From assembly GCF_034259325.1 (NCBI RefSeq), contig NZ_JAXIVS010000007.1, positions 310,001 to 374,000 on the forward strand: DNA of 64,000 bases, read 5' to 3'. Source of the DNA: Hyalangium ruber. Its GTDB lineage: Bacteria > Myxococcota > Myxococcia > Myxococcales > Myxococcaceae. Under the pieces are notes generated by a model. That model had not been told where the DNA came from and did no database searches. It saw only the letters and a list, made by a program, of their open reading frames with translations. The position numbers were made by a program, and so were the translations under genes. Every line of letters begins with the position of its first letter. The stretch's first letter is position 1. Shown piece after piece: positions 17,497-26,452 of this stretch.

Positions 17497-18288
17497 ATGT
17501 CGAACCACCTGAGCGCAGCCGATTCCTTCGACAAGGCCGCGCTTTCGAGCGACTTGCCGCTCCCGCTCTATCTCCAACTGGCGCGGTACCTGCGGGGGCT
17601 GATCGCCAGCGGCAAGTTCGGCCATCAGGACGCGCTGCCCAGCGAGCGGGAGCTGGCCGAGCGCCTGGGCGTCTCTCGGGTCACGGTACGCAAGGCGCTG
17701 CGAGAGCTGTTGGACGAGGGGCTGCTGCAACAGCGCCAGGGCGCTGGCACCTTCGTGAATCGGGGCCCCTACGTCGAGCAGCGCCTGTCCACCTTGACCA
17801 GCTTCTCCGATGACATGAGCTCGCGCGGGCTCTCCGCGGGCTCGCTGTGGCTGCACCGCCAGGTGACGATCGCCTCTCCCGAGGAGACCCTGGCCCTGGG
17901 GCTCAGCCCGGGCGCCACGGTCAGCCGCATGCAGCGCCTGCGCACGGCGAACGACACGCCCATGGCGCTGGAGCTCGCGGTGGTCCCTACCCGCTTCGTG
18001 CCCGATCCCTCCGAGGTGAAGGGCTCGCTGTATGACGTGCTGCGACGCCGGGGCTGCACGCCGTTCCGCGCCCTCCAGCGTCTGACCGCCATCAAGTTGC
18101 AGGCCGAGCAGGCCGAGCAGCTGGGGGTGCCGGAAGGGGCCCCGGCCCTCTACATCGAGCGCCGCACCATGCTCGAGGATGGCACCCCGGTGGAGTTCGT
18201 CCGCTCGCACTACCGAGGGGATGCCTACGACTTCGTCGTGGAGCTGAACCTGGCCGGAGGCAGCCGCGTCCAGGAGGTGGGCTCGTGA
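17497..18288 (+). CDS. GntR/HutC-family regulator of amino-sugar genes
   Basis: The product has 263 residues. An N-terminal GntR winged helix (about 20-88, with LPSERELAERLGVSRVTVRK and a GAGTFV turn) is followed by a UTRA ligand-binding domain (about 105-255). This is the architecture of NagR/DasR/YvoA proteins, which sense GlcN-6P or GlcNAc-6P and release DNA. ATG 17497 has GGAGG 11 nt upstream; an in-frame TTG at 17464 is less likely. Its stop overlaps the next start (GTGA), and nagA follows, so it is the first gene of a three-gene operon. The dre-like sites on its own side and on the murQ side make it the probable repressor of both units. Confidence 0.93.
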   Translation: MSNHLSAADSFDKAALSSDLPLPLYLQLARYLRGLIASGKFGHQDALPSERELAERLGVSRVTVRKALRELLDEGLLQQRQGAGTFVNRGPYVEQRLSTLTSFSDDMSSRGLSAGSLWLHRQVTIASPEETLALGLSPGATVSRMQRLRTANDTPMALELAVVPTRFVPDPSEVKGSLYDVLRRRGCTPFRALQRLTAIKLQAEQAEQLGVPEGAPALYIERRTMLEDGTPVEFVRSHYRGDAYDFVVELNLAGGSRVQEVGS

Positions 18289-19325
18289 ACACCGACACCC
18301 AGGCCGTGCCCGCCATGGCGCGCGAGGCCACGCAGGCCGCGGAGGCCGCTCGGCGGCAGATCCGAGACTACGGGGCCGCTTTCGCCGAGCTCGGAGAGCG
18401 CCTGCGCCGCCGGCCGCCGCGCTTCATCGTCACCTGCGCGCGGGGCAGCTCCGACCATGCGGCCAGCTATGGCAAGTACCTGCTCGAGACCACGCTGGGG
18501 CGCGCCGTGGCCTCCATGGGGCCGAGCGTGGCGTCGGTCTACAACACCCAGGACATCGACCTGAGGGACGCGCTCTTCATCGCCGTCTCCCAGTCCGGCC
18601 GCAGCCCGGATCTCCTGCGGCTGACGGAGAGGGCCCACGCTGGGGGCGCCCTGGTCGTCGGCTTCATCAACAACGTGCAGTCTCCCCTCTTCGAGCTGTG
18701 CGACATCGGCCTGCCGCTCTGCGCGGGGCCCGAGGAGAGCGTCGCCGCCACGAAGTCCTATCTCACCTCGGGGCTGGCGTTCCTCCAGCTCGTGGCGCAC
18801 TGGTCTCAGGCGGGAGCACTCCGCGAGGCCGTCTCGGCGTTGCCCGAGTCGCTGGAGGCGGCGCGCGCGCTCGACTGGTGGCCGGCGCTCGAGCCGCTCG
18901 TCGATGCGCGCAGCCTGTTCGTCATCGGGCGCGGCATCGGGCTCGGCGCGGCCCTGGAGATGGCGCTGAAGTTCAAGGAGACCAGCCGGCTTCACGCCGA
19001 GGCCTTCAGCACCGCGGAGGTGCTCCACGGCCCGCTCGCCCTGGTCGGTCCGGGCTTCCCCATCCTGGCCCTGGCCCAGGAGGACAGCTCGGCCGAGAGC
19101 ACGCGCCACGTCGTCCATCGGCTCGTGCAGTTGGGGGCGGACGTCCACTCGGTGCTCCCCGTGCCGGGCAGCAAGCCGCTGCCCACGGTGCCGGGCGTGC
19201 CGCACGCGATCGCGCCGCTGTGTCAGGTCCAGAGCTTCTACATGGCGGTGCATCGGCTGGCGGTGGCGCGCAAGCTCAACCCCGACATGCCCGCGCACCT
19301 GCGAAAGGTGACGGAGACAGTGTGA
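18285..19325 (+). CDS. SIS-domain glucosamine-6-phosphate deaminase (NagB-II type)
   Basis: The product has 346 residues with two SIS domains (about 35-180 and 195-335) and no glutaminase domain, like the isomerase half of GlmS. Motifs include CARGSSDHAASYGKY, AVSQSGRSPDLL and ESVAATKSYLT. This class replaces classical NagB and converts GlcN-6P to fructose-6P and ammonia. GTG 18285 overlaps the regulator stop by 4 nt and follows AGGAGG. The stop shares one base with the nagA start. Position between nagR-like and nagA genes strongly supports the deaminase role over AgaS-type galactosamine chemistry. Confidence 0.9.
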   Translation: MNTDTQAVPAMAREATQAAEAARRQIRDYGAAFAELGERLRRRPPRFIVTCARGSSDHAASYGKYLLETTLGRAVASMGPSVASVYNTQDIDLRDALFIAVSQSGRSPDLLRLTERAHAGGALVVGFINNVQSPLFELCDIGLPLCAGPEESVAATKSYLTSGLAFLQLVAHWSQAGALREAVSALPESLEAARALDWWPALEPLVDARSLFVIGRGIGLGAALEMALKFKETSRLHAEAFSTAEVLHGPLALVGPGFPILALAQEDSSAESTRHVVHRLVQLGADVHSVLPVPGSKPLPTVPGVPHAIAPLCQVQSFYMAVHRLAVARKLNPDMPAHLRKVTETV

Positions 19326-20488
19326 TGACACGGGTCTTGACGGGGGCGCGCCTCTTCGACGGCGACCGATTGCTCGACGGCTACGGCGTCGTGGTGGACG
19401 GTGAGCGCATCACCGCCGTGCTGCCCACGAAGGACGCTCCGGCCCAGGCACAGGTCGTTCGACTGCCCGAGGGCGCGCTGCTGGCCCCAGGCTTCCTCGA
19501 CGTTCAAGCCAACGGCGCGGGCGGGGTCCTGTTCAACGACACCCCCACCCCCGAAGCGGCGCTCGCCGTGGCGGCGGCGCTGCGGCGCACGGGGACGACT
19601 GGCCTGTTGCCCACCTTCATCACCGATGAGCAGACCCGGATGCGCCAGGCCTGCGAGGCCGCGCTGGAGGCGATGGCTCGGCCCGCCAGCGGTGTGCTCG
19701 GCATCCACCTGGAAGGCCCGTTCATCAGCGGTGAGCGGCCCGGCGTTCATGATCCGCGCTTCATCCGCGCGCCGGATGCCCGGGACCTCGAGTATCTGAC
19801 GGCGCTGCCCAAGCGCCTGGCCAGCAAGGCGGGCCGCCTGTTGATGACCGTGGCGCCGGAGGGGGTCGAGGATGGCTTGCTCCGGCGACTCGCCTCGGCG
19901 GGGGTGATCCTCTCGGCGGGCCACACGGCGGCGACCTATGAGCGGACGAGCGAGGCCCTCGCGGCCGGCGTTCGGGGCTTCACCCACCTGTTCAACGCCA
20001 TGCCGCCGGTGCTCAACCGCCAGCCGGGGCCCATCCTGGCCGCCCTCGACAACGACGAGGCGTGGTGCAGCATCATCGCCGATGGCTTCCACGTCCATCC
20101 GGCCGCGCTGCGCCTGCTCCTGAAGGTCAAGCCTCGGGGCAAGGTCATCCTGATCACCGACGCCATGCCGCCGGTCGGCGTCGAGGCCACCTCGTTCACG
20201 CTCTATGGCCGCACCATTCTGCGCGACGGCGGCCGACTGGTGACCGAGAACGGGACGCTGGCCGGCGCCGACATCGACATGGCGGCGTCGGTGCGCAACT
20301 GCATCCGCCTGCTGGGGCTCTCCCTGGAGGAGAGCCTGCGCATGGCGTCGCTCTACCCCGCGTCCTACCTCGGTCTGGACGGCCAGCTGGGCCGGCTGGC
20401 ACCGGGCTATCGCGCCGACCTCACGCTGCTCGGGCCGGAGCTCACGGTCCTCGCCACCTGGGTGTCCGGCCAGGAGCAGTGGTACTGA
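19325..20488 (+). CDS. nagA: N-acetylglucosamine-6-phosphate deacetylase
   Basis: The product has 387 residues, the usual size. It shows the amidohydrolase fold with LGIHLEGPFI, SAGHTAAT, THLFNAMPP and catalytic Asp in ILITDAMPPVG. It hydrolyses GlcNAc-6P to GlcN-6P and acetate, feeding the deaminase encoded just upstream. Start and upstream stop overlap as TGATG, so translation is coupled. With murQ and the PTS genes it completes the route from imported GlcNAc or MurNAc to fructose-6P. A weak long-loop inverted repeat (GAGGCGC at 20505 with GCGCCTC at 20535) follows the stop. Confidence 0.96.
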   Translation: MTRVLTGARLFDGDRLLDGYGVVVDGERITAVLPTKDAPAQAQVVRLPEGALLAPGFLDVQANGAGGVLFNDTPTPEAALAVAAALRRTGTTGLLPTFITDEQTRMRQACEAALEAMARPASGVLGIHLEGPFISGERPGVHDPRFIRAPDARDLEYLTALPKRLASKAGRLLMTVAPEGVEDGLLRRLASAGVILSAGHTAATYERTSEALAAGVRGFTHLFNAMPPVLNRQPGPILAALDNDEAWCSIIADGFHVHPAALRLLLKVKPRGKVILITDAMPPVGVEATSFTLYGRTILRDGGRLVTENGTLAGADIDMAASVRNCIRLLGLSLEESLRMASLYPASYLGLDGQLGRLAPGYRADLTLLGPELTVLATWVSGQEQWY

Positions 20489-20542
20489 AACGCCGCGCAA
20501 GAGAGAGGCGCGCGGGCCCAGGCTCCGCTAGCTTGCGCCTCC

Positions 20543-21829
20543 GTGAGCGACGAATCCACGATTCCAGCATTCCGTTCCGTGCCCCGCACGGGCGTCATCT
20601 ACGTCACCACCGAAGCGGGCCGCCGGGGCTACCGGCCGGGAGACCCGGAGTGGTGCAACCTGGGCCAGGGACAGCCGGAGACGGGTGACCTGCCCGGCGC
20701 TCCGCCGCGGGTGGGCAAGGTCCCCGTCGACGTGGCGGACCTGGAGTACGCCCCCGTCGCGGGACTCTGGGAGGCGCGCGAGGCCATCGCCGGCCTCTAC
20801 AACCGCCTCTACCGGCGCGGCATGCCCAGCCAGTACAGCGCCGAGAACGTGAGCCTGTCGGGCGGCGGGCGCACCTCCCTCACCCGCGCGGCGGCGAGCC
20901 TGGGCGCGGTGAACCTGGGCCACTTCCTCCCGGACTACACCGCCTATGAGGAGCTGCTGGACGTCTTCAAGGCGTTCACCTCCATCCCCATCCTCCTGGA
21001 GGGCGAGCGCGGCTACGCCTTCACCCACGAGGACCTGCGGCGCGAGGTGCAGGGGCGTGGCCTGTCCGCCCTGCTCTTCTCCAACCCGTGCAACCCCACC
21101 GGCAAGCTGGTGCAGGGAGACGAGCTGGCGCGCTGGGTGGGGGTGGCCCGCGAGCAGGAGTGCGTGCTCCTCATCGACGAGTTCTACTCGCACTACATCT
21201 GGACGGGGCGCCCCGGGCACCTCCCCGTGGAGAGCGCCACGCGCTACGTGGAGGACGTGAACAAGGACCCGGTGGTCGTCTTCGACGGCCTGACGAAGAA
21301 CTGGCGCTACCCGGGCTGGCGGATGACGTGGACGGTGGGGCCGCGCCAGGTCATCGAGGCGGTCTCCAGCGCCGGCAGCTTCCTGGATGGTGGCGGTAGC
21401 CGCCCCCTGCAGCGTGCCGCGCTGCCGCTCCTGGAGGAGCAGCACGTGGTGGAGGAGACGCAGGCCATCCACACCGCCTTCCGCGAGAAGCGGGCGAAGT
21501 TCCACTCGCGGCTGGAGCGGCTCGGCATCCGCACGGACCGGCCGCCGGATGGGACGTTCTATGTCTGGGGCAACCTGGCCGGGCTGCCGCCGCCGCTCAA
21601 TGACGGCATGGGCTTCTTCCGGGCCGCGCTGGAGCAGAAGATCATCTGCGTGCCGGGTGAGTTCTTCGACGTGAACCCGGGCAAGCGGCGCGCCCGCTCC
21701 TCGCGCTTCCGCACCTACGTGCGCCTGTCCTTCGGACCCTCGATGGAGGTGCTGGACAAGGCCCTCGATCGACTGGAGGCCCTGGTGCTGCACTACAGCC
21801 GCCACCCCGAGGCCCCCGCTCCCCGCTAG
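20543..21829 (+). CDS. PLP-dependent class I/II aminotransferase
   Basis: The product has 428 residues of the fold-type I aminotransferase family. Visible landmarks are the NPCNPTGK substrate-binding motif, LIDEFYSHY with the Asp that contacts the pyridine nitrogen, and a probable PLP lysine in DGLTKNWRYPGWR. The conserved C-terminal Arg is likely in YVRLSFG. Substrates cannot be inferred. GTG 20543 is used because the N-terminus then matches a complete domain. Its stop overlaps the convergent D-threonine-aldolase-like gene by CTAG. It lies just after nagA but is likely outside the amino-sugar operon. Confidence 0.88.
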   Translation: MSDESTIPAFRSVPRTGVIYVTTEAGRRGYRPGDPEWCNLGQGQPETGDLPGAPPRVGKVPVDVADLEYAPVAGLWEAREAIAGLYNRLYRRGMPSQYSAENVSLSGGGRTSLTRAAASLGAVNLGHFLPDYTAYEELLDVFKAFTSIPILLEGERGYAFTHEDLRREVQGRGLSALLFSNPCNPTGKLVQGDELARWVGVAREQECVLLIDEFYSHYIWTGRPGHLPVESATRYVEDVNKDPVVVFDGLTKNWRYPGWRMTWTVGPRQVIEAVSSAGSFLDGGGSRPLQRAALPLLEEQHVVEETQAIHTAFREKRAKFHSRLERLGIRTDRPPDGTFYVWGNLAGLPPPLNDGMGFFRAALEQKIICVPGEFFDVNPGKRRARSSRFRTYVRLSFGPSMEVLDKALDRLEALVLHYSRHPEAPAPR

Positions 21830-22938
21830 GCTTGCCGCTCGGGGGTGCCCCACCCCCGGGCCGCGACGGGCCACGCGCGCTCCACCTCGCCCCCGCGTAC
21901 GGCCCAGAGCCGCTCATGCAGGTTCACCGAGGCGCAGACGTGGTTGGGCACCACCCGCACGCGGTCCCCCACGCGGGGCCGCCACTCGGTCTCCGTGAGG
22001 TCCAGCAGGCCATGCTCCTCGGAGAGGCCTCGCACCACCACCTCCGGCCACTCCAGCAGCACCCCGTAGCCTCCGCCCGGCGCGAACCCCTCCTCCTTCG
22101 CCAGCGCCTTGGAGCCCGCGTCGATGACGGCCTGCCCGGGCACGGCGGTGCTCACCACGGTGGCCAGCACCGAGTAGGCCCACTCGTCCCAGCCACAGGC
22201 CCCCACGCTCGCCGTGTTGCGGTCGTTGAAGATGTTGATGCCCGGGCGGATCTCCGTCAGCCCCACCACCTCGTGCGAGCGCCAGAGCGTGGGCGTGGAA
22301 CCGCCACTCACGACCTCGGGCCGCAGGTCGGCGCGCGTCAGCTCTCCCACCACCTCGCCCAGCTCCGTCGAGAGCGCTTTCAACGCGGCGTCCTGGTCCC
22401 CCAGCAGGGCGCGCACATGCCCGGGGTAGAAGGTGATGCCGCGATATTCGAGCGCCTCCGAGGCCTGGATGGCCCGCGCCAGCACGAGGGCCTCTTGGGG
22501 CGTCTGCACGCCGACCCGGCGCATCCCCAGGTCCAGCTCCACCAGCACGCCCACCTTCCGCCCCGCCTCCCGCGCCGCGGCGTTCAGCCCCTGGAGCGCC
22601 TCGCGCGAGTCGAGCCCCACCGAGAGCCGGACACGCGGTGGAAGCCTCATCAGCCGGGCGAGCCGGGCGGTGCCCACGGGCGGATATGCCAGGAAGATGT
22701 CATCGGCGACCGAGGCCATCACCTCGGCTTCGTGCGGTGTCGCCACCGTGACACCCGAGGCCCCCGCCTGGAGCTGGAGCGCCGTGAGCTCCGGCACCTT
22801 GTGCGTCTTCGTATGGGGGCGCCACTTCAGGCCATATTGGTCCGCGTACGCGTGTACGCGCCGCAGGTTGGCCTCCACCCGCTCCATGTCCACGAGCGCG
22901 GCGGGCGTCTCCAAAGATTCCAGTGATGGCCTCTCCAT
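21826..22938 (-). CDS. D-threonine aldolase / D-serine dehydratase-like PLP enzyme
   Basis: The product has 370 residues with an alanine-racemase N-terminal barrel: TPAALVDMERVEANLRR leads to KWRPHTKTHKVPEL, where a Lys binds PLP. The C-terminal beta domain has a metal-site-like PNHVCASVNLH (His and Cys, as in eukaryotic-type D-serine dehydratase and bacterial D-threonine aldolase). It would cleave or deaminate D-beta-hydroxy amino acids; which one cannot be decided. ATG 22938 is preferred because a start at 23004 would run into the divergent MFS gene, whose start is only 28 nt away. D-amino acids from prey walls would be a plausible substrate source. Confidence 0.87.
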   Translation of the reverse strand: MERPSLESLETPAALVDMERVEANLRRVHAYADQYGLKWRPHTKTHKVPELTALQLQAGASGVTVATPHEAEVMASVADDIFLAYPPVGTARLARLMRLPPRVRLSVGLDSREALQGLNAAAREAGRKVGVLVELDLGMRRVGVQTPQEALVLARAIQASEALEYRGITFYPGHVRALLGDQDAALKALSTELGEVVGELTRADLRPEVVSGGSTPTLWRSHEVVGLTEIRPGINIFNDRNTASVGACGWDEWAYSVLATVVSTAVPGQAVIDAGSKALAKEEGFAPGGGYGVLLEWPEVVVRGLSEEHGLLDLTETEWRPRVGDRVRVVPNHVCASVNLHERLWAVRGGEVERAWPVAARGWGTPERQA

Positions 22939-22966
22939 AGATGGTCCACGATAATGCGCCTTCCGC

Positions 22967-24202
22967 GTGAAGATCTCCCCTTCCAAGCTCGGACTGCTCG
23001 GCACGCTCTACTTCGTGCAGGGCATGCCCTATGGATTCCAGGCCGGTGCCCTGGCCGCGTACGCGCGCTCCCATGGCATGTCCCTCAAGGCCATCGGCTT
23101 CCTGAGCGCGCTCTACCTGCCCTGGCTCCTCAAGCCCCTGTGGGCCCCCCTCGTGGAGCGCTACGGCTCGGAGCGCATCGGCGCGCGCAAGTCGTGGATC
23201 CTCCCCATGCAGGCGGGCATCGCCCTGGCCTGTCTCACCGCCTCCTTCTTCCCTGGCCGGGAGAACATCCTGCCCCTGCTGGGGCTCGTCTTCCTGATGA
23301 ACCTCTTCGCCGCCACGCAGGACATCGCCGTGGATGGGCTCGCGGTGGACCTGCTCCATGGGGAGGGCCTCGGCTGGGGCAACGCGGTGCAGGTGGTGGG
23401 CTACAAGCTGGGCAGCCTCACCGGAGGCGGGCTGCTCATCTGGGCCAGCGAGTACATCGGCTGGCGGGGCATCTTCATCGCCATGGCGGTGCTCGCGGCG
23501 GCGGGGATGGCCATCACCCTGGCCGCGCATGAGCCTCCCCGCGCGGCTTCAGGGGGAGCCGTGCGGATGGAGTGGCGGGAAATCTTCGGCCGGATGAAGA
23601 GCGCCATGCTCCTGCCCGGCGCGGGCTGGATGCTGCTCTTCATCGGCACCTACAAGCTCGGCGAGTCCCTCTCGGATGCGCTCTACAAGGCCTTCCTCGT
23701 CGACTCGGGCTTCACCCTCGTCCAGGTCGGCAAGTGGTCGGGCACCTGGGGCACCGTGGCCTCCTTGAGCGGCTCCATCCTGGGAGGGCTGCTGGCCACC
23801 CGAATTCCCCTGCTGGGGGCCGTGTTCGTCACCGCCACCCTGCGGGTGTTTCCGCTGCTCGGCCGGTGGGTGCTCGCGCTCGCTGTCCCAACGCAAGAGG
23901 CCATCATCGGCGTCACCCTGGCCGAGGAGTTCTTCGGCGGCGCCCTCACCACCGCGATGTTCGCCTTCATGATGTCGCGCGTGGACCGGCGCATTGGCGC
24001 CGCCCACTACACGCTGCTCGCGGGCATCGAGCTGCTCGGAAAAATGCCCGCCGGCCCCGTCGCCGGAATCCTCGCCGACGACGCGGGCTGGAGCTACGCC
24101 CAGGTGTTCCTCCTGGGCACGGTGCTGTCGGTCGCCTTCCTCCTCCTGCTCATCCCGCTGCGGCAGCCCCGCCCGCCCGCCAGCCCGCCAGCCACGCCCT
24201 GA
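22967..24202 (+). CDS. MFS permease of the AmpG / acetyl-CoA transporter type
   Basis: The product has 411 residues and about twelve predicted membrane helices. The N-terminus LGTLYFVQGMPYGFQAGALAAY, split here, and the loop ATQDIAVDGLAVDLL match the AmpG/SLC33 branch, which includes muropeptide permeases of wall recycling. Murein sugar uptake would fit murQ and nagA nearby, but substrate is not proven. GTG 22967 is the start giving a full first helix. Only 28 nt separate it from the divergent aldolase start, so the two promoters must overlap or lie inside genes. Confidence 0.85.
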   Translation: MKISPSKLGLLGTLYFVQGMPYGFQAGALAAYARSHGMSLKAIGFLSALYLPWLLKPLWAPLVERYGSERIGARKSWILPMQAGIALACLTASFFPGRENILPLLGLVFLMNLFAATQDIAVDGLAVDLLHGEGLGWGNAVQVVGYKLGSLTGGGLLIWASEYIGWRGIFIAMAVLAAAGMAITLAAHEPPRAASGGAVRMEWREIFGRMKSAMLLPGAGWMLLFIGTYKLGESLSDALYKAFLVDSGFTLVQVGKWSGTWGTVASLSGSILGGLLATRIPLLGAVFVTATLRVFPLLGRWVLALAVPTQEAIIGVTLAEEFFGGALTTAMFAFMMSRVDRRIGAAHYTLLAGIELLGKMPAGPVAGILADDAGWSYAQVFLLGTVLSVAFLLLLIPLRQPRPPASPPATP

Positions 24203-24320
24203 GTCGAGGGGATGGGCAAGAACCCACCCATGAGGTAGGGTGAGCCTCCCACTACCGGAGGCATCTGATGGCCCGTCCCTCTCGCTCTCCCGCGCTCGGC
24301 CCCGCCGTGGACCGTCGGCC

Positions 24321-24737
24321 ATGATGCGCCGGCTCGCCCTCGCCGTGGTCCTCGCCGGGGCCCTGTTCCTCGTGTTGCTCCCCAAGCGGACCCTGGATGG
24401 CTTCCAGGAGGCCGCGCCCCCCGTCCTGGATGAGCGGGGAGACATGAACGGGGCGCCCCTCATGCTGAGCGTTCTGCCACCGAGCCCGGTGGTGGGCTTC
24501 GAGCCGCTCCCCGTCCTGGGGCGCGGAGCAGTCCCCGAGCTGCCCGACCCGGTGCCGCGAGGGCGCAAGCGCGCTCCCTGCACCCGGCGGGGCGAGGTGG
24601 AGCTCCACGGCAGTTGCTGGGTCCCCGTCGGGACGGAGAAGGCGCCCTGCGGCGCCGACTGGTACGAGCATGAGGGGCGCTGCTACGTGCCCACCATGCC
24701 CCCCGAGCGCCCTCCCGCCGAAGGTTCGCCGCGCTGA
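24321..24737 (+). CDS. Small membrane-anchored protein with Cys-rich C-terminus
   Basis: The product has 138 residues. MMRRLALAVVLAGALFLVLLP is a single N-terminal membrane or signal segment. A proline-rich linker follows, then a C-terminal part with spaced cysteines and aromatic residues (APCTRRGE, GSCWVPV, APCGADWYEHEGRCYVP). The function is unknown; the Cys pattern suggests a small disulfide-bonded periplasmic or surface module. An alternative GTG start at 24240 adds 27 residues before the membrane segment. It ends exactly where the convergent gene ends (24737/24738). Confidence 0.65.
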   Translation: MMRRLALAVVLAGALFLVLLPKRTLDGFQEAAPPVLDERGDMNGAPLMLSVLPPSPVVGFEPLPVLGRGAVPELPDPVPRGRKRAPCTRRGEVELHGSCWVPVGTEKAPCGADWYEHEGRCYVPTMPPERPPAEGSPR

Positions 24738-25133
24738 TCAGCGCCGGATGCGCTTGAAGATCACGCCTCCCGTGACGAGAACCGCCGCAGCGGCAAGGCC
24801 GAATGGAAGGGCCCTCCGCAACTGGTGCTCCCACGAGTCCACCCGGTCCGCCATGAGCAGCATCATCCAGTGCCGCACCCAGTGGTCCGGGTAGCGGTAG
24901 GCCACCGTGCGCAGCACGCCGCTGAGGGCCTTGGGCGGCGCCGCCGTGCCGAACACGGGCGGCATCTGCTTACGGCCGCCGTGTTTGTGGACCACCGGCA
25001 CCTCGGCCACCTGCGGCTCGATGGGCGACTGCGAACCCGGCAGCGGGTGCGGCGTCATCTCCATCGGGATTCCCGGACGATTCGCGGGGTCCGCGTCCGC
25101 GCCCCAACCTCGGATGTTCTCTGGATTCTCCAT
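24738..25133 (-). CDS. Conserved small protein with C-terminal membrane segment
   Basis: The product has 131 residues and unknown function. The N-terminal block NIRGWGADADPANRPGIPME and the middle PVFGTAAPPKALSGVLRTVAYRYPDHWVRHW (split) look like a conserved hypothetical family. A helix LPFGLAAAAVLVTGGVIF near the C-terminus could anchor it in the inner membrane. It starts 13 nt after the alcohol dehydrogenase stop on the same strand and is likely its operon partner. Confidence 0.75.
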   Translation of the reverse strand: MENPENIRGWGADADPANRPGIPMEMTPHPLPGSQSPIEPQVAEVPVVHKHGGRKQMPPVFGTAAPPKALSGVLRTVAYRYPDHWVRHWMMLLMADRVDSWEHQLRRALPFGLAAAAVLVTGGVIFKRIRR

Positions 25134-25146
25134 GACCGTCTCCTTG

Positions 25147-26301
25147 TCAGGCGCTCGCGCCGTTGGGGGTGAGCACGCACTTCACGCAGCCGTCCCGCTT
25201 CTGGGCGAACAGGTGGTAGGCGTGGGGCGCATCCTCCAGCGGGAAGCGGTGGGTGATGATGCCCTTGGTGTCGATGCGCCCGGCCCGGATGTGCTCGAGC
25301 AGGTGCGGCATGTACCGGCGCACGTTGCACTGGTTCATCCGCAGCGTGAGCCCCTTGTTCATCGCCGTGCCGATCGGCACCAGGTTCCACGGCGGGCCGT
25401 ACACGCCGATGATCGACACGGTGCCCCCCTTGCGCACGGTGGAGATGCACCAGTTGAGCGCCGTGGGTGAGCCCGCCTCCATCTTCAGGCCCAGGCCCAG
25501 CAGGTTGTGCATCTTCGAGCCGTCGGCCTCCATGCCCACCGCGTCGACGCACGAGTCGGGGCCGCGCCCGCCGCACAGCTCCCGGAGGTGCATCACCACG
25601 TCATCCACCTCCTTGAAGTTCACCGTCTCCACCTTCGCGTACTGCTCGGCGAAGGCCAGCCGGTAGGGCACGTGGTCCACGCCGATGACGCGCTTGGCGC
25701 CCATCAGCCACGCCGACTGCATGGCGAACAGCCCCACCGGGCCACAGCCGAACACCACCACCGTGTCCCCCGGCCGGATCTGCGCCATCTCCGCGCCCTG
25801 GTAGCCGGTGGGCAGGATGTCGCTGAGGAAGAGCACCGACTCGTCATCCATGTCGTCCGGAATCTTCATCGGCCCCACGTCCGCGAACGGCACGCGCACG
25901 TACTGGGCCTGGCCCCCCTCGAAGCCGCCCGTGGTGTGCGAATAGCCGTACACGCCGCTGGCCACGTCGCTGGCGGGGTTGGAGCTCTCGCACAGCGCCG
26001 TCAGCCCTCGCTGGCAGTAGAAGCACGCCCCGCAGGAGATGTTGAAGGGCACCACCACGCGGTCACCCTTGCGCAGCTGCTTCACCTCGTGGCCCACCTC
26101 CTCCACCACGCCAGTGAACTCGTGTCCGAAGGTGCAGCCAATCCGGGTGTCCGCGATGAGGCCGTGCAGCAGGTGGAGGTCCGAGCCACAGATCGCCGAG
26201 CGAGTCACCTTCAGCACGACGTCCTGCCCATGCTCGATGTGAGGATCCGGCTTGTTCTCCACTTTGACCCGGTAGGGGCCCTGGTACGTCAATGCGCGCA
26301 T
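25147..26301 (-). CDS. Zinc-dependent alcohol dehydrogenase, formaldehyde-dehydrogenase-like
   Basis: The product has 384 residues of the medium-chain dehydrogenase family. Catalytic-zinc ligands are visible in AICGSDLH and GHEFTGVVEEVG. A structural zinc-like loop (CGACFYCQRGLTALC) has Cys residues, and the Rossmann motif is VFGCGPVGLFAM. The long form with KRVIGVDHVPYRLAFA resembles the glutathione-independent formaldehyde dehydrogenase branch, so aldehyde detoxification is plausible; substrate is not certain. ATG 26301 follows AAAGGAGTGG. Downstream lies a small membrane protein gene 13 nt away. Confidence 0.9.
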   Translation of the reverse strand: MRALTYQGPYRVKVENKPDPHIEHGQDVVLKVTRSAICGSDLHLLHGLIADTRIGCTFGHEFTGVVEEVGHEVKQLRKGDRVVVPFNISCGACFYCQRGLTALCESSNPASDVASGVYGYSHTTGGFEGGQAQYVRVPFADVGPMKIPDDMDDESVLFLSDILPTGYQGAEMAQIRPGDTVVVFGCGPVGLFAMQSAWLMGAKRVIGVDHVPYRLAFAEQYAKVETVNFKEVDDVVMHLRELCGGRGPDSCVDAVGMEADGSKMHNLLGLGLKMEAGSPTALNWCISTVRKGGTVSIIGVYGPPWNLVPIGTAMNKGLTLRMNQCNVRRYMPHLLEHIRAGRIDTKGIITHRFPLEDAPHAYHLFAQKRDGCVKCVLTPNGASA

Positions 26302-26360
26302 AAGGTTTCCACTCCTTTGGCCTTAAAGGGTGAGGACCCACCGCGCACGGAGCAACGAGG

Positions 26361-26380
26361 CCAGGGGTCTCCCCCCCTGG
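26361..26380 (-). terminator. Hairpin between alkA-like gene and alcohol dehydrogenase
   Basis: CCAGGGG and CCCCTGG form a perfect 7-bp inverted repeat with a 6-nt loop in the 151-nt gap downstream of the leftward glycosylase gene. There is no U-run, so it is a weak terminator candidate. Confidence 0.4.
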
Positions 26381-26452
26381 GCACGAGGGCATCCAGGCAG
26401 GCAACCCCTGGTTGGGATTCCCTGTGGCGCACCTCGAGCGGCGTGCAATGGC

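Noticed and set aside
20505-20541. GAGGCGC/GCGCCTC as a terminator after nagA
   Set aside because: The loop is 23 nt, there is no U-run and the right arm abuts the next start codon; weak evidence only.
22373-22382. AGCGCTTTCA resembling the amino-sugar operators
   Set aside because: It lies inside the D-threonine-aldolase-like coding sequence with no promoter context and is expected by chance at this length.
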